Below the pieces are notes generated by a model. That model did not search any database and was not told the origin of the DNA. It worked only from the letters and a program-made list of their open reading frames with translations. A program made the translations under genes and the position numbers. Source: Acidobacterium sp. (lineage in GTDB: Bacteria; Acidobacteriota; Terriglobia; Terriglobales; Acidobacteriaceae). From it: DNA of 64,000 nucleotides. How positions within the stretch are numbered: position 1 is the stretch's first letter; every line of letters begins with the position of its first letter. Positions 17,315-26,146 of the stretch are shown here, piece after piece. Location: NCBI GenBank assembly GCA_003166955.1, contig PMUI01000113.1, positions 62,001-126,000 on the forward strand. The letters are read 5' to 3'.

Positions 17315-18238
17315 ATGTCCCCCAGCCGGAAAACAGCAGCGAGGCGACGCGCCCCGGCCAAGACAAAGCCGCGGTCACCCGGCATTCCACGCGATCTCGT
17401 TATCCTCACCGGCCTTTCCGGATCGGGCAAAGCTTCAGCTCTGAAGGCTTTTGAGGACCTCGGTTTTTACGCGGTCGACAACATGCCGGTGATGCTGATA
17501 CGGCCATTCGCCGAGCTGGTGGCGCATTCGCGCGATATTCGGCGCGCTGCGCTGGTCGTGGATGTGCGCGAAGGCCAGAGTCTCGAAAAATTCCCCGCCA
17601 TTCTGCGCGAGATCCGGCGCACCTTGTCGACCACCGTGCTGTTTCTGGAAGCCTCGAAAGCTGCGTTGCTGGCGCGCTACTCCGAAACGCGCCGGCCGCA
17701 CCCCCTCGGCCGCGAAGAAAGCGTAACGGAAGCTCTGCAGGAAGAGCGGCGTCTGCTGGAGCCCATCCGCAACGTCGCCGACGTCGTCATCGATACGACA
17801 AAGTTCAATGTCCACGAACTCCGCGCTTATATCCAGAACAAGTTTGTGCGCGAGAACGACGGCCAGAGTCTGCTCATTTCCTCTATCAGCTTCGGCTACA
17901 AGAAGGGCGTGCCGCTTGAGGCCGATCTGGTTTTCGATGTGCGCTTTCTTCCCAACCCGCACTTTGTTCCGGAATTCCGCAACCTTACCGGCAAAGATCC
18001 AAAGGTCGAGAACTACATCATCGGCTTTCCGCAGACGCGCGAGTTCCTCGACCGGGTTACGGATATGCTGCTTTTTCTGTTGCCGCACTACATCAACGAA
18101 GGGAAGAGCTATCTGACCATGGCTTTTGGGTGCACCGGCGGTCAGCATCGCTCGGTCATGATTGCCGAAGAGATTGCGCGTCGCCTGGCCCGGCACGGCC
18201 ACATCGTCAAAGTCGCTCATCGCGACATGCCGCGCTGA
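17315..18238 (+). CDS. rapZ: RapZ-family nucleotide-binding protein
   Basis: This is a 307-residue protein of the RapZ/YvcJ family. In E. coli RapZ delivers the small RNA GlmZ to RNase E and so tunes glucosamine-6-phosphate synthesis; in other phyla the role is less known. The P-loop reads GLSGSGKASALKAFEDLGF, with the Lys followed by Ala-Ser rather than directly by Ser/Thr. The C-terminal domain holds the family motif IGCTGG-like 'FGCTGGQHRSV'. The first 25 residues are basic and probably unstructured. It follows the amino sugar genes by 70 bp, which may be chance, though RapZ and amino sugar supply are linked in E. coli. Confidence 0.9.
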   Translation: MSPSRKTAARRRAPAKTKPRSPGIPRDLVILTGLSGSGKASALKAFEDLGFYAVDNMPVMLIRPFAELVAHSRDIRRAALVVDVREGQSLEKFPAILREIRRTLSTTVLFLEASKAALLARYSETRRPHPLGREESVTEALQEERRLLEPIRNVADVVIDTTKFNVHELRAYIQNKFVRENDGQSLLISSISFGYKKGVPLEADLVFDVRFLPNPHFVPEFRNLTGKDPKVENYIIGFPQTREFLDRVTDMLLFLLPHYINEGKSYLTMAFGCTGGQHRSVMIAEEIARRLARHGHIVKVAHRDMPR

Positions 18239-18259
18239 AGGCGCGGCGCAGACAGACCA

Positions 18260-18628
18260 TCACGCCACGTGATGCGATATCGACAGCACATTGCCGTCGG
18301 GATCCTTGAACCATGCGACTTTGTCACCCGTGGGAAACGTGCAGACTCCGTCCGCATCCTGCCCCATGTTGGGATAGCGCTCAAAGGCGACGCCCGTCTG
18401 CTCCAGCTTTTTCATCGTCGCACTGATGTCGCGCGCCTCCCATCCGAGCACCGTGCCTTGGGCCGGCGTAAAGCTCTTCGCCTTGTTGATCCGCAGCATC
18501 ACTCCGTTCATGTCGAAGACCAGCGCGAAACCGTCGTCGCGCAGGTAGGTTAGGCCCAGCTTGTCGCGATAGAAGGCGATGGCGGCCTCCGGATTTTGGG
18601 TCGTCAGAAATGTCACCACGCTGTCCAT
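18260..18628 (-). CDS. VOC superfamily (glyoxalase/bleomycin resistance-like) protein
   Basis: This is a small protein of 122 residues with the paired beta-alpha-beta-beta-beta layout of the VOC fold (VVTFLTTQNPEAAIAFYRDK at the start, and KVAWFKDPDGNVLSISHH at the end). The start ATG at 18628 has a clear GGAGG six bases upstream. VOC proteins include lyases, dioxygenases and drug-binding proteins. The sequence does not show which, and the usual metal His/Glu set is incomplete at the N-terminus. It is divergent from dnaE with a 151-bp shared upstream region. Confidence 0.85.
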   Translation of the reverse strand: MDSVVTFLTTQNPEAAIAFYRDKLGLTYLRDDGFALVFDMNGVMLRINKAKSFTPAQGTVLGWEARDISATMKKLEQTGVAFERYPNMGQDADGVCTFPTGDKVAWFKDPDGNVLSISHHVA

Positions 18629-18779
18629 GGAAAACCTCCGTGAAGGCATCCTACACGGTTCTGAGCTGCAAAACGATGGGCGGTCCTCGCTGGAGTTTCG
18701 TCCCTGCTTTTCCTCACCGAAGCGCCGTGATCCTCGGCTTCCGTCTCTTGTCGAACGACCTAGAATAGAAGCTGGACCC

Positions 18780-21700
18780 ATGGCGGAATTCACTCACCTG
18801 CATCTCCACACCGACTACTCCCTCCTTGACGGGGCGTGCGACGTCGAAAAGCTGGTTCAACGTGTCGCCGACATCGGCCAGAAGTCCGTCGCCATCACCG
18901 ACCACGGCAACATCTATGGGGCGGTCCATTTTTTTGCCGCAGCGAAGAAGCACGGTATTCGTCCGATTCTGGGGTGTGAGCTCTACGTCTGTCAGAAAGA
19001 AGACCACCGCGCCGATCCGCAGGGCGACGACTACAACCATCTGCTGGTCCTTGCCGAAAACGAAGAGGGCTATCGTAACCTGGTCCGCATCACCTCTGAG
19101 GCTTCGCTGCACGGCTTCTACAAAAAGCCGCGTGTCAGCAAGAAATATCTCGCCGAGCATGCGAATGGGCTGATCGGATTCTCCGGCTGTCTTGCGGGTG
19201 AGCTTTGCGAGAACCTGATGGCCGGGAAATACGATGCCGCGCGAGCCACCGCCAGCCAGTATCAGGACATCTTTGGGCGCGGCAATTTTTTTCTTGAAAT
19301 TCAGGACCAGGGGTTGGAACTCGAGAAGAAGATTCACGCTGATCTCTTCCGGCTTGAGAAGGACCTTGACATCCCGCTGGTCGCCACCAACGACAGCCAC
19401 TATCTTTGCGAGGACGACGCGCACGCGCATGAGGTGCTGCTCTGCGTGCAGACCCTTGCGTCGATCAACGATCCGAAGCGCTTTAAGTTCGACTCCGACC
19501 AGTTCTACGTCAAATCTGCCGCGGAAATGGAACGGCTGTTCGCCCACGCGCCCGAAGTCGTCAGCCGCACCATGCAGTTTGCTGAACGCTGTCACTTCAA
19601 ACTCAGCGAGGTCGACAATCCCTTTCCGGAGTTTGCGGTGCCGGCGGGGCATACGATCGACAGCTACTTCGAGCAGGTGTGCCGAGAGGGCCTGAAGAAG
19701 CGGCTGGAAACGGCAGTGCGGCGACTGGAACTGCGCGGCGTGCGGCGAACGCCGGTGCATGAATATGAATCGCGGCTGAACTTCGAGATCGGGATTATCC
19801 GGCAGATGAAGTACTCGGGGTACTTCCTGATTGTGTGGGATTTCATCCGGTATGCGCGGGAACAGGGGATTCCGGTGGGGCCGGGGCGCGGTTCGGCAAC
19901 GGGATCGCTGGTGGCTTACGCGATGGAGATCACGAACATCGATCCGATGCAGAATGTGCTGCTGTTCGAGCGGTTTCTGAATCCGGAGCGGGTGACGATG
20001 CCGGATATCGACGTGGACTTTTGCCAGAACCGGCGCGGTGAGGTGATCGATTATGTGACGCGGAAATACGGCCGTGAGCAGGTGGCGCAGATCATCACGT
20101 TTAATACGATGGCCGCGAAGGCAGCGATCAAAGACGTGGGCCGCGCACTCGACATGCCTTACGGCGACGTGGACCGAATTGCCAAGCTCGTCCCCGCCAC
20201 TATCGGCGTGACCATCGACCAGGCGCTGAAGGATTCGCCGCCGCTGCAGGAAGCCTACGACGGCAATGAGCAGATTCGCGAGCTGATCGACACGGCGAAG
20301 AAGCTGGAGGGGTTGGTACGCGGCGCGGGAGTTCATGCGTCGGCGGTGGTGATTGCGCCGCGTCCGTTGACAGAACTGGTGCCGCTGAACAGGACGAAGA
20401 ACGATGAAATCGTAACCGCCTACGACATGAAGGCGGTCGAGAAGATGGGCCTGCTGAAGATGGACTTCCTGGGCTTGGCGACGCTGACGGTGATCACCGA
20501 CTGCGTGAAGCTGATTGAGCAGACGCGCGGGGAGAAGTTGGACATCGAGATGGTTCCGCCGGACGATCCTGAGACGTTCAGAAAGGTGTTTCACACGGCT
20601 CTGACGTCAGGGGTGTTTCAGTTCGAGTCGAATGGGATGCGGGACGTTTTGCGGCGGTATAAGCCGGATACGGTGGAGGAACTGACGGCGCTGAATGCGC
20701 TCTACCGGCCGGGGCCGATGGACATGATCGACGACTTCATCGAGCGCAAGTGGGGACGGCGCAAGGTGGAGTTTCTGCTGCCGGAGCTTGAGGGGATCCT
20801 GAAAGATTCGCTGGGCGTGATCGTCTACCAGGAGCAGGTGATGCGGATCGCCAACGTGCTGGCGACCTACAGCCTGGGCGAGGCCGATCTGCTGCGGCGG
20901 GCGATGGGAAAAAAGAACGCCGAGGCGATGGCAGAGCAGCGGGAACGATTTATGAGCGGCGCCGCGGCGCTGGGGCATCCGAAGGCCGCGGTCGGCGAGA
21001 TCTTCGATCAGATGGCGAAGTTTTCGGGGTACGGATTTAACAAATCGCACTCGGCGGCGTATGCGCTGCTGGCCTATCAGACGGCGTATTTGAAGACTCA
21101 CTATCCTGTCGAGTTTATGTCGGCGCTGCTAACATCGGAAATTTCGAAGCCGGAAAACGTGGTCAAGTACATTAAAGAGTGCCGCGAGATGGAGATTGCC
21201 GTCGAAGCCCCCGACGTGCGCTACTCCGATGCCGACTTCACGCCGCACGGCGAGGCGATCCGCTTCGGGTTGACCGCCATCAAAAACGTCGGCCGCAACG
21301 CTATCGACTCGATCCTTGCTGCGCGGGCAGCGCTCGCCGAGGAAGGGAAGAGCTTCGCGTCTTTCCAGGAATTCTGTGAAAAGATCGATCTCCGCCTGCT
21401 GAACAAGCGCGTCATCGAGTCCCTTGTTAAGGCCGGCGCGCTTGACTCCTTCGGCCGCCGCGCCCAGTTGCTCGCTGCTGTCGACAAGACCATGGAGCGC
21501 GCGCAGAAGGCGCAGCGGGACGATGCTGCGGGACAGTCCGGGCTGTTTGGCATCTTCGATGTGCCCGCAAATGGCGCGAAACACGACGATCTGCCCAATG
21601 TGCCCGACATGGAGGAGGGCCAGCGTCTCGCGGCCGAAAAGGAAGTGCTCGGTTTTTTTGTCTCCGGTCATCCCCTGGACAAATATGCGGAGAAATTGCG

Positions 21701-22292
21701 CAATCTGCCGGGTGTTGTCGACGTCGCCAGCGCGCTCGAGATGAAACCAGCGCCGTCGAACGGTCGCCGTGGCCAGGCGCCAGAGAATGAAATCTCCGTC
21801 GCCGGGGTTATTCTCGGGCTCAAGGTCGCGAAGTCGAAGCGCTCTGGTGAGCTCTATGCGACCGCCGCCCTCGAAGACGCAACTGGCAAAATCGACTTCG
21901 TCTGTTTTCCTAAAGACTACGAGCGACTCGCGCAGTCTCTGCGCATTGAAGTTCCGGTGTTGGTCCGCGGCCAACTCAGCAAAGAGGACGAAGAAGCTGC
22001 AACCAAGCTCTATGTCTCCTCGATCCAGGCGCTCGAAGACGTGAAGGTACGCCTGCCCAATAATATTCGCATCCGCATCCCACTTGATCGCGTGAGTGAA
22101 ACGACGCTCGTCGAGCTGCGCGACCTCGTTGTCTCCGCACCCGGTCCCGCGCGGCTGATGCTCAACGTGGAACAGAGCGGCCAATACTGCGTCGTGATGG
22201 AGCCGGAGGGGATCACGGTTGCCGCCGATCGCGCCTTCATCGACAAAGCCGAGCTGCTGCTCGGCCGCGGCATGGTGCAGGCTGTCGAATAA
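18780..22292 (+). CDS. dnaE: DNA polymerase III alpha subunit
   Basis: This 1170-residue protein is the replicative polymerase. It begins with the PHP domain (FTHLHLHTDYSLLDGA) and has the palm motif PDIDVDFCQNRR near residue 405 with the catalytic Asp pair. Next come the fingers and beta-binding regions, then an OB fold near residue 1000 (ISVAGVILGLKVAKSKRSG). Length and order fit DnaE1. The ATG at 18780 is chosen because the PHP domain begins at once; the longer open frame upstream overlaps the divergent VOC gene. The gene shows striking internal changes in third-base choice: C-rich ends (about 18780-19680 and after 21180) and G-rich blocks between. Confidence 0.97.
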   Translation: MAEFTHLHLHTDYSLLDGACDVEKLVQRVADIGQKSVAITDHGNIYGAVHFFAAAKKHGIRPILGCELYVCQKEDHRADPQGDDYNHLLVLAENEEGYRNLVRITSEASLHGFYKKPRVSKKYLAEHANGLIGFSGCLAGELCENLMAGKYDAARATASQYQDIFGRGNFFLEIQDQGLELEKKIHADLFRLEKDLDIPLVATNDSHYLCEDDAHAHEVLLCVQTLASINDPKRFKFDSDQFYVKSAAEMERLFAHAPEVVSRTMQFAERCHFKLSEVDNPFPEFAVPAGHTIDSYFEQVCREGLKKRLETAVRRLELRGVRRTPVHEYESRLNFEIGIIRQMKYSGYFLIVWDFIRYAREQGIPVGPGRGSATGSLVAYAMEITNIDPMQNVLLFERFLNPERVTMPDIDVDFCQNRRGEVIDYVTRKYGREQVAQIITFNTMAAKAAIKDVGRALDMPYGDVDRIAKLVPATIGVTIDQALKDSPPLQEAYDGNEQIRELIDTAKKLEGLVRGAGVHASAVVIAPRPLTELVPLNRTKNDEIVTAYDMKAVEKMGLLKMDFLGLATLTVITDCVKLIEQTRGEKLDIEMVPPDDPETFRKVFHTALTSGVFQFESNGMRDVLRRYKPDTVEELTALNALYRPGPMDMIDDFIERKWGRRKVEFLLPELEGILKDSLGVIVYQEQVMRIANVLATYSLGEADLLRRAMGKKNAEAMAEQRERFMSGAAALGHPKAAVGEIFDQMAKFSGYGFNKSHSAAYALLAYQTAYLKTHYPVEFMSALLTSEISKPENVVKYIKECREMEIAVEAPDVRYSDADFTPHGEAIRFGLTAIKNVGRNAIDSILAARAALAEEGKSFASFQEFCEKIDLRLLNKRVIESLVKAGALDSFGRRAQLLAAVDKTMERAQKAQRDDAAGQSGLFGIFDVPANGAKHDDLPNVPDMEEGQRLAAEKEVLGFFVSGHPLDKYAEKLRNLPGVVDVASALEMKPAPSNGRRGQAPENEISVAGVILGLKVAKSKRSGELYATAALEDATGKIDFVCFPKDYERLAQSLRIEVPVLVRGQLSKEDEEAATKLYVSSIQALEDVKVRLPNNIRIRIPLDRVSETTLVELRDLVVSAPGPARLMLNVEQSGQYCVVMEPEGITVAADRAFIDKAELLLGRGMVQAVE

Positions 22293-22321
22293 GCCGGCGC
22301 AGGAGTTGCCGGGAAAGCTTT

Positions 22322-22999
22322 TCAGCGCGTCTTCGCTGGATAATTGCAAAGGGCTGAGATCGAACACTGGTGGCAGAGAGGTCCATTATTCCGGCACACC
22401 TCCTTGCCGTGTTGTCTCAGCAGCAGGTGAGCTTCCGCTGTATTTGCGGGATCCCTGGGGATTTCGGAAGCGATCGCATCCTGCACGGATTTGTAAGTTT
22501 GACCGTAGTTTCTCAGATGGTCGCGTCCGTAGCCCACCCGAGTAAGAACGCGCAGAGCATTCGATTCCAGGGGGAGGCCCGGAGCGGCGCCGCAGAACAT
22601 CAGGATTTTCTCAGCTCCCGGGCCCCCAATATTGGGAAATTGCTTGAGGGCTTTTTTGGCCTCAGCGTACGTTTGCGAGAGGATGCGGTCCAGATCACCG
22701 CCGAACTGGTCGCGGCAAATCCTTGCAATCTCGAGCCAACGGAAGACGCGAACTTCGGGCCGCATGCCTCCCCTGATCGCCCAAAATAAGAGAACGTCCC
22801 GATCTGCGGCCAGGATTGCCTGGGGAGTGAGTCCGACTTGTTTGCGCAGACCTTCGAATACCTCTTGCCTGCGACCGTCCGGCAGGAGATAACAGGCGTT
22901 CTCCCACAACACCAATTCGAAGGGACCCTTTGCCGGAGGCAGGACAGGAGGACCGTATTGGCGTCTCAGCATGGAGAGGATTTTCTTCAGCGTCGCCAT
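22322..22999 (-). CDS. Endonuclease III-like HhH-GPD protein with divergent active site
   Basis: This 225-residue protein keeps the helix-hairpin-helix (FPNIGGPGAEKIL, about 121-133) and a C-terminal 4Fe-4S ligand set, Cys202-x6-Cys209-x2-Cys212-x5-Cys218, exactly the Nth spacing. In Nth glycosylases the HhH loop carries the catalytic Lys (in LPGVGRKTA) and a later Asp (VDTHV). Here these positions read Pro/Gly and LESNALRV, so both are missing. It may bind DNA without cutting or use another chemistry. It converges on dnaE with a 29-bp gap and is read from the opposite strand. Confidence 0.8.
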   Translation of the reverse strand: MATLKKILSMLRRQYGPPVLPPAKGPFELVLWENACYLLPDGRRQEVFEGLRKQVGLTPQAILAADRDVLLFWAIRGGMRPEVRVFRWLEIARICRDQFGGDLDRILSQTYAEAKKALKQFPNIGGPGAEKILMFCGAAPGLPLESNALRVLTRVGYGRDHLRNYGQTYKSVQDAIASEIPRDPANTAEAHLLLRQHGKEVCRNNGPLCHQCSISALCNYPAKTR

Positions 23000-23151
23000 G
23001 ATTCGATCCCCAAAAAGCGCCGGCTGCGCCTCACTCTATCACGCAGGGGGCGGAACATTTTGGCGTCAAAGTAATTTCAGCGCGGCGTGATTCTGCCGAG
23101 CCCGTGCTCTTGCTCGCGGAGGCTCCGTGCTGCGCCATCTACAATGCTCGG

Positions 23152-24450
23152 GTGACCGACTCCGCCTTCGATGCTCCGGCGCACGCTCCGCATCGCCGCT
23201 GGCGCATTGCCGTCCTTCTCGGCGTCGGCGTCCTCGTCAACTTCTTTGACCGCGTCAACATGTCAGTGGCCTACGACGCGCTGCGCATCCAATGGGGCAT
23301 CACCGCGGTCACCTTCGGCTATCTGGCCAGCGCCTACAACTGGAGCTATGCCGCGCTGCAAATCCCCATCGGTATCATGCTCGATCGCTGGGGCGTGCGA
23401 CGCATCGGTCGTGTCGCCACCTTCCTCTGGAGCGCCGCCTCTTTTGCCTCCGGCATGGCCACGGGCGTCTACAGCTTCTTCGCCGCGCGCCTGCTGCTCG
23501 GCGTTGGTGAAGCGCCTACCTTCCCCGCTAACGCGAAGGCCGTGGGCTACTGGTTTCCCGAGCGCGAGCGCAGCTTCGCTACGTCCATCAACGACGCGGC
23601 GGCCAAATTCGCTTCGGCTATCGGAGTGCCGATCCTCGGCTTTCTGGTCTTCCGCCTCGGCTGGCGGTGGAGTTTCATCTTCACCGGCTTCGTCAGCTTT
23701 CTCTACTTCCTCCTGTTCTGGGGCGTGTATCGGAATCCCAGCGAGGACCCGCGCCTTAGCCCTGACGAGCGCACTCTCATGGCCGAGGGCCGCGCCCAGC
23801 CGGAGTCCGCGCCCGCAGAGAAATCCCACGGTGCGCCGATGCTTTATCTCCTGCGCCAGCCACAGGTCATTGGCGCCACCATCGGCTTTGCGGCTTATAA
23901 CTACGTCTTCTACCTGGTCCTCACGTGGCTGCCCAACTACCTCTCGATGAGCCTCCGTGTCGACCTGCTCCACTCCGCACTGGACACCAGCGTCCCCTGG
24001 CTGGTGGCGACCTTCACCGATCTCGCCATCGGCGGCTGGATGGTCGACGCGCTGGTGCGTCGCGGGGCGCGGCCGTGGCTCGTGCGGCAGTGCGTGCTGG
24101 TCGGCGGCCTTGCGTTCGGCATGGGCATTTATGGCGCACGATTCGCTCACACTCCTCAGGTTGCCGTTGCCTGGATCAGTCTCTGCATGGCGGGCCTCGG
24201 CGCTATGGCGCCTGTCGGCTGGTCGATCCCGTCGCTGATCGCGCCACGGGAAAGCGTCGGGCGCATCGGCGGCATCATGAATTTCGCGACGCAGATTGCC
24301 GCGATCTCCGCGCCTGTCATCACCGGCTACTTCGCACGCGCTCACAACTTCGGCGGGTCCTTCGCTCTCGCCGCAATCGTGCTGGCCATCGGCATCGCCG
24401 GATACATCCTGGGTCTTGGCAAGCTGCGTGTCATCCCCGAGCCGGCCTGA
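23152..24450 (+). CDS. MFS transporter, anion:cation symporter (ACS) type
   Basis: This 432-residue protein has twelve hydrophobic helices. The first, IAVLLGVGVLVNFFDRVNMSVA, carries the 'NFFDRxNxSVA' mark of the ACS family (hexuronate, galactonate, glucarate and phthalate carriers). The loop 2-3 motif is DRWGVRRIGR. The start is uncertain: GTG at 23152 gives a short cytoplasmic N-terminus, GTG at 23104 adds 16 residues. The likely substrate is an organic or sugar acid. It abuts the convergent thpR gene with no spacer. Confidence 0.85.
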   Translation: MTDSAFDAPAHAPHRRWRIAVLLGVGVLVNFFDRVNMSVAYDALRIQWGITAVTFGYLASAYNWSYAALQIPIGIMLDRWGVRRIGRVATFLWSAASFASGMATGVYSFFAARLLLGVGEAPTFPANAKAVGYWFPERERSFATSINDAAAKFASAIGVPILGFLVFRLGWRWSFIFTGFVSFLYFLLFWGVYRNPSEDPRLSPDERTLMAEGRAQPESAPAEKSHGAPMLYLLRQPQVIGATIGFAAYNYVFYLVLTWLPNYLSMSLRVDLLHSALDTSVPWLVATFTDLAIGGWMVDALVRRGARPWLVRQCVLVGGLAFGMGIYGARFAHTPQVAVAWISLCMAGLGAMAPVGWSIPSLIAPRESVGRIGGIMNFATQIAAISAPVITGYFARAHNFGGSFALAAIVLAIGIAGYILGLGKLRVIPEPA

Positions 24451-25011
24451 TCAGGGATCCGCGATCAGAAGAAAGCGCTCCTTCACCTCGTACTTCGATC
24501 CTTCCGGCCCCGGGAACGACTCGTAGAGCAGGAACTCGTTGGCGGTGAACTCGGCGCAGAGGTCGATCTTTGCCCGCTGCACCGCGTTCTGCAACGGCGC
24601 GAGCGCCTTCGCTCCGTTGCGGCCCTTCGCGCGCGCGAGTGTGATATGAGGGTTGTAGGGTCTCGTCTCGGGTACAAATCCGCAATTCCGCATCGCTGCT
24701 GTTACAAATTGCTGCAACGCCAGCAGCTCCGGAGTCAGCGGCACTCCGGCCCAGAAGACCCCAGCCCGCTCAAAGAATCCCAGCCCTTCAATCCGCATCG
24801 GAATCCGCGCCGCTCGCACCGCCCGCAGCTTCTCCACCACGCAGCTCGCGCGCTCCTCGTCGACGCTCCCCAGAAACTGCTGCGTTACGTGCCAACCTTC
24901 CGGCGCGGACCAGCGCAAATCGGCGCCCGACCCCGCCTCGAACTGCTCCCGCACACATGCCAGCGCCTTAGCCGCTTCCTGTCCCAGCGCGATTCCGATA
25001 AAGAGCCGCAT
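24451..25011 (-). CDS. thpR: RNA 2',3'-cyclic phosphodiesterase (2'-5' RNA ligase family)
   Basis: This 186-residue protein begins MRLFIGIAL and holds the two HxTx motifs of the 2H phosphoesterase fold, HVTQ near residue 41 and HITL near residue 122, each on its own half of the bilobal domain. Members hydrolyse 2',3'-cyclic phosphate ends of RNA and in vitro ligate tRNA halves. Its stop codon directly abuts the MFS gene stop on the other strand. The start faces the damaged gene cluster at 25.07 kb. Confidence 0.92.
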   Translation of the reverse strand: MRLFIGIALGQEAAKALACVREQFEAGSGADLRWSAPEGWHVTQQFLGSVDEERASCVVEKLRAVRAARIPMRIEGLGFFERAGVFWAGVPLTPELLALQQFVTAAMRNCGFVPETRPYNPHITLARAKGRNGAKALAPLQNAVQRAKIDLCAEFTANEFLLYESFPGPEGSKYEVKERFLLIADP

Positions 25012-25069
25012 TGCAGCCAGCCTAATCCTTCGCGCGTTTCAGCCCCTCGCCTCCCGATGCTACGATTTG

Positions 25070-25422
25070 ATGGTGCGCCGGTCCTCCACCCTCTGCACAA
25101 TCCCCCTCGCCATCGTCTTCGTTGCCGTGGTCGTCAACACGCCCCCCAGCTCCGCCCAAATGCAAATGAAGATGGGCCCGCCGCAGACCTTCGCCGAGGC
25201 CATCGAAGCCCACACCACCTCCGGAACCAGTGCGCAGCCTAACTCGACACCTGCGCCGATGATCATGACCATGCGTGGCAACTGGATGCTCATGCTCCAT
25301 GGCAACAGCTTCCTCGCCGACACACAGCAGACGAGCGGAGTGTGAGCTGGCCCGGGCCCCACTCGCGTTGCGCCATGGGCATGATCCAGTTGGTGGAGAA
25401 GAGCTTGTCCCCGCCGCGCGGG
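25070..25422 (+). pseudogene. Fragment of an exported Met-rich protein, with its continuation inverted
   Basis: The plus strand from 25070 encodes a signal peptide, then MQMKMGPPQTF and GNWMLMLHGNSFLADTQQTSG, and then stops at 25343-25345. The natural continuation of this family (PRGGDKLFSTNWIMPMAQ, then EWGPGQLTL) is present, but on the minus strand, within 25339-25422. Flipping that 84-bp block restores the reading frame from TSG to PRGGDK. I recognise the protein as a conserved exported protein of unknown function seen in acidobacteria and proteobacteria. The remaining roughly two thirds of the gene is absent. This is a broken, micro-inverted gene start. Confidence 0.65.
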
Positions 25423-25424
25423 CT

Positions 25425-26058
25425 CGATCCCGATGGCATTGGAGCCCTGCTCGGAGGCCAGCGAGCGAAAGAAAATATCGACCGTGGCGTTCTCTCGGGG
25501 ACCTCGTCGGACGGCACCGTGGGCCTCACGGCCATCAAGGGAGAAGGTGGCATCACCTTCTCCCGGGACTCGAGCTCCGCTAAGTACGACGGCATGCCCG
25601 CCAGCGCCATCGCCGCCGGTTGTGTCGACTTCGTTCTTGCGCCCGATGCAATTACCCAGGAACTGGCCCATATTCGCAGCCACCCTTATGTAGCCGGGGC
25701 GACTGCGGGCGCGACTGAAGGCGACCAGAAGAGCAACGATGCGGATATGACCCAGGTCTTCCGCCTTCTGCGCCGGGCTACCCGTGTCGACTTTTCCGAA
25801 TATAAGCAGCCGACCATCGGCCGCCGGATGCACCGCCGCATGGTTCTGCACCGGATCGAAAAGTTGAGCGACTATGTGGCCCTTCTGCATCACGACCGCA
25901 ATGAGATCACCGCGCTGTATCGGGACCTGCTGATCAACGTCACGTCCTTCTTCCGCAATCCTGAAGCATTCGAGACGCTCAAGCGCACAGCGAAACAAAA
26001 CCCGGCGCCCTCCGTCAAAAAGAAATCTGCGAGCGCGTCGAAATCCAGGAAGAGATAG
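25425..26058 (+). pseudogene. CheB-CheR fusion protein fragment, with its first part inverted
   Basis: From 25490 the plus strand reads VLSGTSSDGTVGLTAIKGEGG and SSAKYDGMPASAIAAGCVDF, the end of a CheB methylesterase domain. It then reads RRATRVDFSEYKQPTIGRRM and LINVTSFFRNPEAFETLKR, the start of a CheR methyltransferase domain. The piece expected just before VLSGT (VDIFFRSLASEQGSNAIGI) is on the minus strand at 25425-25489. Inverting it rejoins the frame as AIGI-VLSGT. CheB-CheR fusions normally exceed 900 residues, so both ends are lost. The frame ends in a basic Lys/Ser tail unrelated to CheR. It is a decayed chemotaxis-type signalling gene. Confidence 0.7.
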
Positions 26059-26146
26059 CAGGCGCGCCGCGGCGGCTGGAAATCCGGCAGCGTCCGGGTT
26101 ATTATTCAGACAATACTTTGCGCCGCAAAGGAGACGGGTCGTCATT

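Noticed and set aside
18714-20594. Minus-strand frame of 626 codons opposite dnaE
   Set aside because: Antisense to conserved polymerase domains, with low-complexity Arg/His composition.
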